A stretch of 64,000 bases of DNA from Coffea arabica (GCF_036785885.1 NC_092324.1:34089001-34153000); one strand, 5' to 3'; positions 34,911-47,039 are shown, counted from the first letter of the stretch. Translations and numbers: made by a program. Notes: generated by a model not told the origin, from the sequence alone.

Positions 34911-36017
34911 GTCTGTCTCTCTCCCCCAGAAAGCCCCACTTCTTCTCTCCTTGTTCTTGGTCATCATCACTAAGAGGGTCAAGACGTTCAATAAGTTTCA
35001 ACCTTAACTCTGAGTGAGGAACAAACATCCCATCAACTCATAAAACCTTAACCAAGGGTCATCAAGACAGTTAATTATAGCAAAGTTTCTCATAAAAGCA
35101 CCACACACAATCTTTTAGGCATGAGATCACCTCTCACATAAAATATCAGTAGATTACCAAAATAAACATGCTCAAATTGAATTTTTATACTAAAATTATT
35201 TTTGAAAAATTTCAGCATACAAAACCGTTGATGAAACGGTGAGGAGAGCGATAATTACTGAACTCTCAAGGAATTCAAAATATTCTAATTTAAACAATTT
35301 CAATACTAATGAGTATTGGCCTTTTTTTTAATAAACCACAGGTATCGCATCCATTTTAAGGCTTGTGAGTAATCATATTTGAGTCTAGTGCGGCCCCTTG
35401 TGGAGGAAAATCTTCCAATGTTGTTTTTTCCATTCTCATATGTTTTGAATTCAAGATATCATGATTAAGGGATGTGAATCCCTTCCACTTGCACCAACAT
35501 CTATTGGTTAGTATTGACCTATAAAACAATCGAAGCAGTTCAATTTTTATCTCTAGCACATATGCAATCTTATAATAGTCGTGGAATCAATGCGAAAATT
35601 TTGAATTTGCAGTAGCCAAAATCATGAAATGCAAAAATTTTTCTTTTAATTTTTTTTATTTGTTCCTTTCTTGTTTCAGTGTAGAAATCATGCATGGTGT
35701 AACTTGGCTTCACTCGGCATATTTTCCATTCTCATGTATTTCGAATATTTTGCATGAACACATACTCTTTTAGCTTCTGAGATTGATACACTTATTTTTT
35801 AAGTAAATGTAAATTAAAATTATTCGAGTAAAGTCATGCAATGCATCTCAATTGATAGACGCATGCAAGAATTCCACAAGGAAGGACAAGTTATGCAGAA
35901 AAAATTCGATATTTGTCTCCAAAATTTACAACTTATTACTGGTGTAAAGTTGATTGTTTAGAGATATGCAACACAATCAAAGTCAAGACACGAAATTATT
36001 ACACATCTAGTAGTAAC
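34911..36017. other. Intergenic DNA, no gene recognised
   Basis: Only short ORFs. The segment 35650-35700 (GTAGAAATCATGCATGGTGTA) is a diverged relative of 28335-28400, so both may belong to one unnamed dispersed repeat. Confidence 0.4.
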
Positions 36018-36097
36018 TTTTTTTTTGAGCAAATGATAAATATTTTTATTGATTACTGTAGTGGAGCTTGCATACATAAGCAATCATCCCTCCTCAT

Positions 36098-39000
36098 TGT
36101 GGCGGCCCCACTTCTCCCTAAGGCGAACCAAAGGGTTGGCGGGTCGCCTGCCTAACTCTCGCTAGGACTCACGCACTCTAGTAACTAATTTCACCAAATA
36201 TAAATCGAGAATAAACCTTACTTCTCGAGCAAGTCACGTACTTAAATAATTCATACAATTCAACTTATACAACCCAAAACACAATTCCAAGTACCAACGA
36301 AAACGTCGAGCTTAGTATACTTAAATTCAACTTAATTTACAATTTAAAGTTTCTAATCCAGGGCACAGAAGCACCACAGGATTCACATTCTCCCAAAAAC
36401 ACAAAAATCATCCAAAAGATACTAACGTTTCCAAAAGTACAATTACAAAAGTGGGCATTCAAAATATAACATTTCTGTTCTAGTTCTCCAAGACTTCATG
36501 CATTTCAAACCTGTCAAGGAAAACAATTTGGAAGGGATGAGCCAATAGCTCAGTGGTGTCTCGAAACATGCAATTCACATAGAGCAATTTAACAAGTACA
36601 AATGGACAAGTAAGCAATTAACAATTTAGCAAAATGAAGTAACATGACAAGAAAAGGATACGGGGCTCTCAGGAGCCAAAGTCCTCGCGCTTGATCAGGT
36701 AATTTATAGTAGTTGACACTCCGTCAACTTTCACTACCTAATCTCCATGTAGACATTTTCCCTAATCTACACGTCTCCTAGCAACGACTTCCCCCTTATT
36801 TTCGGGCCCGACTCCAACACGAATTTTGCAAGCACTTTTACCAAGACGGCAGAGAGGTACCTCCCACTCTAATAGAGCGTGGTACGTACATCCGTTTGGT
36901 TTATTTAGTCGACGAGACCACGCTCCAATCGACCTTGCAACACTTGTACTTGTGGCATTTCACGCAATCACATAGCATATAACATTTCATGATATCTCTA
37001 GCAAGTACTTTTAACAAGTAGTTCAACTAGCAGTTAAACACGATTCATGCAAGAGACACTCACCTCAAGTGAAGTGTCTAGAATTCCAAACTTTGATCGA
37101 GATTGTGCTCTTCACCAACTCCTAAAATCATACAAATAATTCACATAAATTTCCACTTTTGAGTTGGCGAATTTAACTCGAGTCAACGAGCATTTAATTT
37201 CACTCAAAAATCCCAAACTAGTATTAATCGTTTTCTCAAAGTGAAATCCACAAATCGAGTGAAATTAAATTTTGAGGTTTCTTTAAAACCCAAAAACTTG
37301 CTAAATTCGTCAAATATTCCAACATCCAAGTTCTAGAATCATATAAGCCATTTAACACCAATTTGGTGTCACAAGTTGAGAAAAATCATATTTAAACCAT
37401 TTAGAGGAATTTTCCCCTCAAATTTTTCCCAAACATATCTTGGGAAATTCCTTTAAGAGGCAATCATATAAACCAAGTAAAACTAGTCGTTAGAATTTCT
37501 ATAAAATAGAAACTCCTTAAGTTTGCCAAATTCCATGACCAACTTAGTCCAATGATTTTCATGAAGGCAAAAACTTGAGTTTTTAGGAAAATTTCCAGAT
37601 TTGACAAATTCCTCAAAATAGGGCATTTGGTCTAATAAAATTCAAGGTTATCAACTCAAAGTGGACCTAGCAACAACGGTTAATGCTAGAAAACATTTTC
37701 GGGACAACTTTGGTCCACATTTACCCACAATGAAATCCAAACATCAAACCATTTCTAATTTCAAACAAAAATTCTGTTTTGGTATCTTCTTGAAGAATAA
37801 GATTTTGGTCCACTTTTTGGACGTAACCTCTACTAGATTTTTGTCCCAAATTGAGCTATACAAACCCCTTAATTAATACACAAATCATTTGAGCTCAAGT
37901 TATCGTGAAAACAGTTCACAATTATCATTCAAAGCTGGAAAAATTTCAGGTGCGCATTCGGTAGCAAGTAGTCCATTTCCCCTTCAATTTATCCAAAATT
38001 TTTCAACTACCCAAAAGCTACATTTTCACCCAAACAATACTACCCATATAGGTTAACATGTATACAACCCAAGTAGTTCAAAAATTTGTCAAAATTGACC
38101 CCCAAAATTTCCAGAATTTTTTGGACAGCATATACCTTCCTTTTCCTTCAATTCCTCAACATCATTTCAACTACGAAAGTGGTGCATTTTCCCTCAAATG
38201 ACCATAGACATTCAGCTTAACATTTACACAATCCATGAAGCTCAATTTCTTGTCAAGAATCAGATCAAAAACTCGAACACAAACTGGGAAAATTTGGACA
38301 GTTTGGTTCAACAGCAGAGCAGTTTTCGTAGTTTGGTCACATCTCATTCAATTCAACTTAGATTTGAGCATGGTTGGTAGCGTTGGAAACTACACTCATA
38401 GGGATACAATTTTTCAGAAGAAATAGTTTTAAAATTCTACTCATAACTAGCTCGAAATCTGGCAACAAAACGCAGCTCATATCCTGGCTTCCAGTGAACC
38501 AGTGGAGCAGGACAGGTGACTTTAAAAGACTGTCACGGTTCACTCAGTGGAACCAGGATGTAAATTTTACACCGTTGGAAAGCTGGAAGAGTCTAGTTTC
38601 TAATGGCGCTAACGGCACTCAATTTCGATGTCGGAGGGCAGAGTTATGATCGAAACAAAATGGCTGCCTGAGCCATACTGGAAAAATTTCCAGATTTTGC
38701 TGGTTTTGGAATTCATCACCTTTGGTCAACCAAACCTCAATATCTTTCAATGAAACTTTACACACAACTCCAACAACACATAAACATCAAATACAAGCCG
38801 TTAAAACCTCAGAATTTCGCATGAAAAAGGTCGGTCTTGGCAGGGGCAGAATCGGAACTTTTTGCTTCAAGAGCTCAATGAAGTTTCTAGCAATAATGCA
38901 CCTTTAATCTACTTCCTTAAGCACTAATTCAACAATAAAACCATCATCAAACATCATCACAGCCATCAACTCAAGGTGGGAGTTCATAGAGCCCACATTC

Positions 39001-40191
39001 AACAATTTCCAACAATAATAAGCTACCCATAAGCATAATCAAGCTCTTAAGTGTGAGTTGGCCTTCATTGAACGAGAATTGAAGAGTGGATCATGGTTAC
39101 CTTACTTGTGTGCTAAAAGGTCAGATTTTGGTGTCCCAAAAGCCCCAAGAACTTTGTCCAAGTGATTGTCCAAGTTGTCTTGAGCTTGTGTGGTGAATTT
39201 GGTGTGAATTGGAGCAAGAAAATGGTGGAGGAAAAATTGTGAAATTTGGAGTGTGAGAGAGAGTAGAGACCGGCGGTTATGGTGAGGGGAAAGGGAGGGC
39301 AAAATCTGAAATGGAAAGCTTCCTTGAGAAGCTTGAGTGTGGTACAACTTTTGTGCTCCCAAGTCAATCGTGAACAGTGTATCGCGCGCGCGTTTCGCGC
39401 CGGTTTCCTCTGAGGTTTGTTTTAACTGTGTACTAAACCTCTAATGCACATATATTCATCTAATTATCATTCACTCTTAATGACCTCAAAATAAGGTTCT
39501 AAAGTCCTTCAAATAAATCGCGCACGTAAAACGCGTATTTCCCACTTATGCGCGATAAGGTGAAATTTTTGAGAAATTCTTATAACGATGGCATTTCTAA
39601 CTAATACATGGATATTTAGGCATAAAAATACCTATTTTAAGACTAGGGTATAAATCTCCCATTATTCGGGCTCATGAACTCTCAAGTCAGTTACTATTCC
39701 TGAGCCTACGGGCACTATTCACACTTAACTTTCAAGACTTGAATTGCGAACTAATTGCCTTAAAATTACTCATGAGCTATAATGCTATAGAATTGGATCC
39801 AATAGGGCTAGAAAATAATATTCGAAATAATTGAACAATTAACTAATTAAATAACCTCAGAATGGGAATTTAAAAGAAATAAATTGCGAGTCCTCACATT
39901 CCTCATCTAACATTTCTCCAACTTAATTATACCTTTTTATAGCCTCTACATATACTACATTTCAACTTAGGACTAATTCGCGCGTCGGTGCGCGAAAATT
40001 CAACTTAGGGCTTTGCCGAACGCGAACCGTCAATTAAATCTTAAAATTTCAAATAAATTGAAATGTAACATTTGAATGATTGAAAACAATATTATTTAAA
40101 TATAAATACATATTATTGGATAATTTTAATATTTTCAATAATATTTTGATTTAATTTTCCAGAGGATAATGAAATTTTTGAGGTCCTCACA
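36098..40191 (-). mobile_element. Solo LTR C (gypsy, 4.1 kb), TSD CTCAT
   Basis: Bounded by TGTGGCGGCCCC and GAGGTCCTCACA, with a perfect CTCAT duplication at 36093-36097 and 40192-40196. The LINE 3' UTR resumes on both sides, which supports the boundaries. In LTR orientation (minus) an intron-like unit runs from donor CACAA/GTAAGG at 39105 to acceptor TTTTCCTTGACAG ending at 36511 (2595 bp), with CTCATC before it. A hairpin GGCTC-CTGA-GAGCC lies at 36664-36677 and an inverted TTGAC pair at 36713-36727. A second LTR-start-like TGTGAGGACTCGC lies at 39898, 293 bp inside the end. A CG-rich stretch (CGCGCGCGCG) lies near 39385. ORFs inside have no known domain. Confidence 0.9.
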
Positions 40192-40343
40192 CTCATATTA
40201 CTATTTTTACAATATTCAAACATACCTCTACACAGACAAGCATTTCTAGTCCACTCCCCATTCCATTACAAGTTCCCAATTTTGTCTTGCTCTTGGGAAT
40301 CCTGACCAATCATTAACTACAGAACGTACTGCTTCTAAAATAG

Positions 40344-40816
40344 TAGTGGCAGATTTAAGGTGGGGGCACTGGGAGGCACGGCCCCCACTGTCCCCCTTAA
40401 ATTCCTATAATACCTACATAAGTTTGATATAATTTTAAGTGTGCCTCCAGAGTTTTCTTACAAAGGATGTGAAAGAATTACATGGTTTTCTAAATTAGTT
40501 AATGAACTAAAATTTTTTAGTTACTTACATTGAGAAGAATATGCTTCGTGAAGTTCAAAATGAGAAGGTTATAAATTGTTATCAAAATATGAAAATTTGT
40601 CGTGAACAATTGTATATAGTTTAGTTTGTTTTTCTAATAAAATTATTATTACATTAATAATTTTGAGTTTGTCTTTTTATAGTTTTCATGGAATATATGC
40701 ATCATTTGTACTTGTTGGTAATTTTTTTTTTGCTTAAAAACCAAGAAAAAAGAATAGGTAAAAAATTTTAGTGTTACTTTTACCCCCACTAAGAATTTTT
40801 TCTGGCTCCGCCACTA
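40344..40816. mobile_element. Non-autonomous hAT element (473 bp) in the LINE relic
   Basis: The left end TAGTGGCAGATTTAAGG and the complement of the right end, TAGTGGCGGAGCCAG, form an imperfect inverted repeat of the GGCGGAGCC type common in plant hAT elements. Flanks TAAAATAG (40336-40343) and TATAATAG (40817-40824) are an 8-bp duplication with one mismatch. There is no transposase. Confidence 0.8.
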
Positions 40817-41099
40817 TATAATAGACTTTAGTAGTTGTGAACATACAAACGGCTTTGACTGAAATATTACTTCATTTCTAAATCTCCAGATGTGGTAGAC
40901 AGTTGCAGCCAAAACTAGTCTTCTCAGGTGGTCTGCAAAGGAATTGGATCTCCAATGAGATGCTAACCAGGTAATTTCCTCATCCCAAGAGTAAGTTCCT
41001 CTGAACACCAGACACATGTTCTGCACTTTTGTCCATATTGGTCTCGTCATACAACAATTAAAAATAGATGGTTTATGTTTTTTTCCTCCCTTTTACAAA

Positions 41100-41704
41100 G
41101 CACACACAGATTTGATGATAAAGAGACTTTTTATTTTTGTAAACCACTAAAGTCAAGTTTGGCTTATAAAACAAGATATAACAAATCCAACAACCTATCC
41201 CGCATTTTCTCTTGAACTTATTAACTTTTCGTTTCAATCAAGAAAGATATATATTTTCAGGTTTATAGCTTTGTAAAATGTTTGGACTAGGATTAAACTA
41301 TTTTCTACTCAATATTTTAAGGTTAGAATAAATAGACCTTTCATTCCTTCCTTTTTAAGTTAAATCAAATACTAGATTACCTGTGGTTTACGTCTTGTTA
41401 AATTTATTAGTTTTCTAGTTTTAAGTTCTCAAAATAGTTCATATAGTTAGTGTCAAAATGCTATGAGATGTTTCGTATAAATTCACCACTAATTTTTCTA
41501 GCAATGTACACGGTCCAGCACTCATTATTCCCTCCACTCCTTCTTCTCAATCTCATGCTCTTACTAGATAGGCAATTCATATTCATTAAGCTACAAAGTA
41601 GCCTTAGCTATCATCTATGAAAGCTTACAAAGTTGGAAATTAGATGAAATGCTGGTTAAAAGTTGATTCTCATGGCTAGCATTATCGCAAAAATGCATTC
41701 GGGA
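41100..41704. other. Intergenic DNA, no gene recognised
   Basis: AT-rich sequence between the LINE relic and LTR fragment F; no ORF or repeat recognised. Confidence 0.4.
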
Positions 41705-43383
41705 AATAAAAGAAAGGCAACAAGAAAGGCAACTTTGCCACCCTCTGGTGTTTTGATCATAACTGGAGCTATACTTATCGGATTGAGGTAAATTTTATAG
41801 AGTTTCGAAACTAAGATATAGACCTACATTTCTTATGAAGACATCGACACCCAGTTCTCACATTTTCAGGGTCGAAAAAGGCCAGACAGAAGCATATTCT
41901 GCTTCACTCCCTCAGCCAACATTCTGCTTTTACCTGCACTCATTCCTCCCTTAATGTTTAGTTGAGTTTCTACTTGTTTCTGTTTTTCTTGTTGAAGTTT
42001 ATGGACTTTATGATATGTTACAGCTTACTACACAGATTTAAGAGCTAAGGGTTGCAGGGGATATCTAGAACTTCCTAACTGTTCTGCTCAGTCGAAGCCA
42101 ACAGGTTTCAATAGTAAGTTAGTAGCAATTTTTTTCCTCTTAGTTCCTCCTCAGCTTCATATGCTAATCACGTACGGAGTATATTGATTCCACCACAAAT
42201 TATCCTAAGCAAAACATGGCAGATTATGGCCAGAATTTAGAAGAAAATTGAATGAAAACTCAGGTCTGCGCAAGACTGTTAAACTGATGCAGCCTGCATC
42301 AGATTTCTTCCATGCAAAATTTCCAATTCCTACAAGTTCCTACGGGTAACCTGTTTTTGTTATTCAAGGTGAGTAGGTTTCCTACATTTCCAGTTATTTG
42401 TTTTGTCCTTCTCTGATAGCTATCAGTTTAATTCATACATATCTCTCGGCTAGAGGACAGACCATCAGTTCTAAGCAAGATTTCCTGCAACCGAACTTAA
42501 TTTCCTTAACTAGAATCTAGCATACTACATACGTACTCAAGTGCACCAGAAATAATTCTTAGCTAACTCAACATATATAGCTTATGTTTAACGGATTAAA
42601 TCAACTAAACAGAAAGTGATTATTCACACTTACCTCTAGTCTTAAGTGTTCGGAAATGCAGACGAACTCAGTTTCCTTTCCAGTTTGTTCTTTCCAGTCT
42701 TTGGGTTAGTTACTGACGAAGCTCACCAGGCACTTGTTCTCACACTCTCAACCTTGCTCTCTTTTCTCTCTCACTCACTCGGGTCTGTTTTAGAAGGAAA
42801 GCAAGAAGGGAAGGCAGCTTTAGTTTTTGCTCTCAGCACTGCCAGTTTTGTTGCTTTAAACTACAGCCTTTCGGTCACTGCTTACTCAACACATTTGATA
42901 GTATATTCCCTTCCTGGCAGCTGTCTTAAAATGGGTTACTCACCGCCCCAAATCCCAGCTAGTTTTATTTCCACCGCTTGGTCTCAACAGAGCTTGCATT
43001 CGGTTCCAATTTTTTCATGAAATTCTGATAGCCCAAGTGATGGTCGCATGGTAATTAGTCTACAATTTAAGGTTAGTTTGGTCTTTCAGTTGTAGTTTAA
43101 TTGCTCTCCAAGGCCTGAAATTTTTATGATTTAATTCAGGTACTCCTAACTTTGTTTGTATTTTCGTGGATAATTTTCTTACGTTGATTTTGACACATTT
43201 AGCTTTAAGAGAAACTTATTAGACATGTACTTATTGAATTTATTTTCTAAATTCTCAATTTTATAGGGATTCAATTAGGCATTTAAGGTAACCGTTTATT
43301 CGTTATATATAATTTTTCTACTATCAAAGCAAAAAAATTAAAATAATTTTACGGTATACACATAATTTTCTCGGGTTCTCACA
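41705..43383 (-). mobile_element. Partial gypsy LTR F (A type, 3' part missing)
   Basis: On the minus strand it starts TGTGAGAACCCGAG at 43383, like the other LTRs, and breaks off near 41705. The stretch 41720-41880 closely matches 3695-3850 of LTR A (both contain TTTGCCA, GGTGTTTTGATCA and ACTTATCGGATTGAG). A consensus donor CTAGAG/GTAAGTGTG lies at 42633, in the position of the donor in the other LTRs, but the acceptor half is lost. A 124-codon ORF (42646-43020) has no known domain and is judged spurious. No TSD can be defined. Confidence 0.75.
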
Positions 43384-44113
43384 TTAAAAGTTGGATACAT
43401 ATTTAGAAGATAGCTTTTGATGAAAAAAAATGGTCCATTTGACCCTTTCGACATCATCCATTTTGAAATTCATTGTCGGCAAAAGAACAACAGTATGAAA
43501 GAAACGCAAATCAACATAGTCACTAGCTTTCAGATCTCAGCAACTTGGTCTCCGGTGATGATTCTCTTATATTCCAAAACTCTATCTTAGCACCCTTTCG
43601 GGTTTTTACTAAAGTTACCCCCACCCATTTTTCTTCTTTCTTCTTTTTTTTGCTCTTCTTTTCTTCTTTTGTTTTGTTTTGTTTTTTTCTTTGTTTTCTC
43701 TCTTTTTTCATTTTTTTTAAAAAGGTGTCATTTCAGGTTTTCACCTTGAGACATAGACAAGACAATTTTAACACCAACTGTATCAATTCAATCATGTTTT
43801 GATAACTAATGGCATCAGTGAGACGGTCTTCTCTGACATGTTTCAGAAAAATTGTATTTACATTATTTGCCAATTGATTAAGAAAAATTTCTCTCAAAGT
43901 ATTGTAAAAGATGAAAGTCGGCAACTTTTGGCTCTTGTAATTAGGATCGGATGGAGTATAAAAGAAATGTTAAGACTTGAAAGTAGATCATATGATGGGT
44001 TTGGAATAATTTGAGATAGCATTCTTTCAAAAAACTTGCTCCAGTATAGGGTTGGAAAGAAATAAAAATTTTGCCCCAGTTTAATTCTAACCAAACTTCT
44101 CTATTTTTCTTTT
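43384..44113. other. Intergenic DNA with pyrimidine-rich tracts
   Basis: A long T/C-rich stretch lies at 43630-43720. Short ORFs in both strands arise from it. No gene recognised. Confidence 0.4.
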
Positions 44114-44829
44114 GGGAAAATGACCTATTTCATCTCTTACATTTCGCAAAAATATTCTTTTCGTCCCTCACTTTTAAAATGAAGCAAATTCGTCCCTGAC
44201 ATTTAAAAATTAAAACTATTACATCTCTGAACCTAATTTTCAATCTAAATCAAACCATCCAATAAGCCAGTAATAAATTTTGAAAATAGAATTGATAGAT
44301 CATTCTGTCAACTTCATCATATTCATATGACATTTATTAAACCAAAAAAATAAAAATTATAACATAAAAGGCCATTCATTGTTTTGGAATAGTAGAGTTT
44401 TTTTTTGGATAAATCTTTTCATGCACCGTTAGTATATCTGCTTGCGAATCTAGATGTGTATCATAAATATAAAATTTGGTGTTTAAATTAAAATTAAAAT
44501 GATATAGCAGTATATAAAATCGTCAGTGTATACAATGATAATGTAGAAAAGATTAATCTTTCTTTTTTATGTTATAATTTTTTATTTTTTCTTTTTAGAT
44601 TCATTAAATTTTACATGAATATCAAGTTGAGTTAACCAAGTGATCTACCAATTACATCCCCAAAATTTGTAATCAGGTTGATTGGTGGTTTGATTCAGAT
44701 TGAAATTTGGGTTCAGGGATGTAATAATTTTAGTTTTTAAATGTCAAGGACGAAATTGCTTCATTTTAAAAGTGAGGGACGAAAAGAATATTTTTGTGAA
44801 ATGTGAAGGATGAAACCGATCATTTTCCC
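44114..44829. mobile_element. Mutator-type MITE with long terminal inverted repeats
   Basis: The first and last ~165 bp are inverted copies of each other (GGGAAAATGACC... and its complement, with CGTCCCTCACTTTTAAAATG shared). Flanks are a 9-bp duplication TTTTCTTTT (44105-44113 and 44830-44838), as in Mutator-like elements, though the tract is low-complexity. The centre is AT-rich without a transposase. Confidence 0.8.
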
Positions 44830-44994
44830 TTTTCTTTTTTTGTTCTTTTTTATTCTCTTTTTTTGTTCTTTCTTTTCTTTTTCTTCTTTTTTTTCAGAGA
44901 AATAAAATTACCCCAGTATGGGGTTAGTGATCTTAAGGGGCTGTCAAGTGATGGAGGATAAATTATTCTGAAAAATCAAAGGGAAAAAACTAAG

Positions 44995-45972
44995 CATAAG
45001 ATGTCTAAATGAAAGAAGGAAAGAAAGTTTACCTTAAACCCATCCCTTGCAGTAATTTGAGGAAAATTTTTCTTAATCAAATGAAAAGCTTTTTGCATAT
45101 GTCTGCATTGATTGGTTGAGAAAAAACTTATCCGTCCATTTCCATAAGGACAACCGCTCTCCTAGGTAGCACTTTTTTAACCATGAATGGTTCTTACCAA
45201 TTGGGGGCAAACTTTCCTTTAGTTTTTTTTTGCATCGGAAGAATTCGTTTCAAGACCTTATCTCCATCTTCAAATAAACGAGGTTTAACCTTTTGTTATA
45301 AGCACGAGCCATTCTTCGTTGATAACATTGTCCATGACAGACGGCATTCAACTTCTTTTCATCAATTAGAGACAATTGCTCATGGCATTCTCTGACCCAT
45401 TCAGCTTCTTCTATTTGAGCTTCCATCAGAATGCGTATGGAAGGGATTTCAACTTCTACAGGCAATACTGCTTCTATTCCAAACATAAGATGTCTAAATG
45501 AAAGAAGGAAAGAAAGTCTACCTTAAACCCATCTCGTGCAATAATTTGAGGAAAATTTTTCTTAATCAAATGAAAAGCTTTTTGCATATGTCTGCATTGA
45601 TTGGTTGAGAAAAAACTTATCTGTCCATTTGCATAAGGATAAGCGCTCCCCTTGGTAGCACTTTTTTAACCATGAATGGTCGTTACCAATTGGGGGCAAA
45701 CTTTCCTTTAGCCTCTTCTTGCATCGGAAGAATCCGTTTCAAGACCTTATCTTCGTCTTCAAATAAACGAGATTTAACCTTTTGTTATACGCACGAGCCA
45801 TTCTTCGTTGATAACATTGTCCATGGCAGACGGCATTCAACCTCTTTTCATCAATTAGAGACAATTGCTCATGGCATTCTTTGACCCATTCAGTTTCTTC
45901 TATTTGAGCTTCCATCAGAATGCGTAAGGAAGGGATTTCAACTTCTACAGGCCATACTACTTCTATTCCAAA
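44995..45972 (-). repeat. Tandem duplication 2 x 489 bp inside the Tat integrase relic
   Basis: Copies 44995-45483 and 45484-45972 differ at a few per cent of positions; each begins CATAAGATGTCTAAATG, and CATAAG occurs again at 45973. The unit is 163 codons, so it keeps the reading frame. Confidence 0.93.
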
Positions 45973-46440
45973 CATAAGAGTAAGGAGTTGCTCCAGTAGA
46001 AGTCCTGATCGTAGTTCTGTACGCCATCAATGCAGAAGGCAGTTTCTCATACCAATCCCGGTGTGCTTCAGTTATCTTACGAATGATCTTCTTCAAATTC
46101 TTATTTGTAGCTTCCACGGCTCCATTCATTTGAGGCCTATAAATTGCAGAATTTCGATATCTGACCTTAAACTATACATATAACCCATCCACCATGTCAT
46201 TATTGAGGTTCTTGGCATTATCAGTTATCAATATTTCCGGTACGCCAAAACGATAGATGATATTATTTTTCAAAAAATCTGACACCACTTTCTTAGTCAC
46301 ATGCTTATAGGATGCGACTCAACCCATTTAGTGAAATATTCAATCTCCACTAGAATGAATCAATGCCCATTTGAAACAGGAGGATCAATAGCTCCAATCA
46401 CATCCATTCCCGACATCGAACATGGACACGGAGCAGTCAT
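44995..46440 (-). pseudogene. Tat-type gypsy integrase relic
   Basis: Minus strand, several frames. Near 46370-46440 lies the WGMDVIGAIDPP-type start of the catalytic core (readable as GMDVIGAIDPPVSNGHWF), followed by FTKWVE. At 45938-46129 come QMNGAVEATNKNLKKIIRKI and LMAYRTTIRTSTGATPYS, the Glu-containing and GATPYSL-like blocks. The C-terminal part (GIEAVLPVEVEIPSIRIL, with a basic CYQRRMARAYNKR end) is present twice because of a 489-bp tandem duplication. Stops and frame changes make it non-functional. RT and gag are missing. Confidence 0.8.
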
Positions 46441-46899
46441 ATTATGCAATTCTGTAGGAGGAGTGCGTATAACACTATGACATAATGACGCAAGAAACGT
46501 TACTATTTGATGAAATATGTAAAATTATGCTACTTTTGGCTACTCCATATGCTTTGCAAGTGAAATCACCAACCATATCAACCAATACTACACAGTACTT
46601 TAGCTATTAGTGTTTCCATTGCGATTCAAACTTCAATCCACTGGGAGTTGGATCTTGTCCAACCAATAAAGAGGGAGGAAAAAAGAAAAAAAAAAGGTCA
46701 AGAACATTAAATAGAGAGATGGGGAGACAATCAATTAATTATAGAACCCTGGGCATGTGATTTTGAGTGTTTTACGATTATACCCTCTTAGAGAATCACT
46801 GTGGTATGAAGGCCGTCCTTTTAAGTAAAGCCCTCTTTCTTCCCGCTTTCCACTAGAACAGAGTACCCTTCTTCTAGCTACTAGCTAAGGCACCCTACT
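46441..46899. other. Degraded pol sequence and short unique DNA
   Basis: The left part continues the integrase relic. At about 46790-46900 the composition changes to a more balanced CTTCTTCTAGCTAC-type sequence that looks unlike its AT-rich surroundings. No gene recognised. Confidence 0.35.
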
Positions 46900-47035
46900 T
46901 CACCAGCAGAGCAGGAGTACCCTGACAAAATCTCCATAGTAAGCCGAAAATACACAATCATGCTCCATAGTAACCATGCATTTGACATTTAACACACTTT
47001 TTGACAAAATCTCCATAGTAGATACCCATTCATGT
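46900..47035 (-). pseudogene. Shuffled pieces of a gypsy integrase zinc-binding domain
   Basis: Minus-strand frames give FVKKCVKCQMHG (the CxxC half of the HHCC finger of Tat integrases), a STMEHDCV-type piece, and again YYGDFV. The short word CTATGGAG recurs at each join, which suggests rearrangement by microhomology. It lies upstream (minus) of the integrase core at 44995-46440. Confidence 0.5.
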
Positions 47036-47039
47036 GTGA

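Larger units (their letters stand above)
36018..41090 (-). mobile_element. LINE relic (3' part), interrupted by solo LTR C and a hAT element
   Basis: Minus strand. At 40825-41050 the zinc-binding tail after RT is readable (MTRPIWTKVQNMC, HWRSNSFADHLRR, VYHIWRFRNEVIFQ). It goes on at 40220-40335 with VVNDWSGFP, RARQNWELVMEWGVD and a stop. The 3' UTR continues at 36018-36097, beyond LTR C, and ends in an A-run (nine T on the plus strand at 36018-36026). The same tail motifs occur in the LINE in the terpene synthase intron. The relic is 5'-truncated near 41090. A hAT element (40344-40816) and solo LTR C (36098-40191) inserted later. Confidence 0.82.

Noticed and set aside
34629..34991. 120-codon Arg/Glu/Leu-rich ORF
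   Set aside because: Product of GAGCTC repeats in the hAT element at 34385-34902 and its flank.
36098..39898. Alternative shorter boundary for solo LTR C
   Set aside because: The target duplication and the resumed LINE 3' UTR fit 40191; 39898 has CTCAT only after a 3-base gap.
42646..43020. 124-codon ORF in LTR F
   Set aside because: No domain; it lies in the leader part of an LTR and crosses nothing conserved in the related LTRs A to E.
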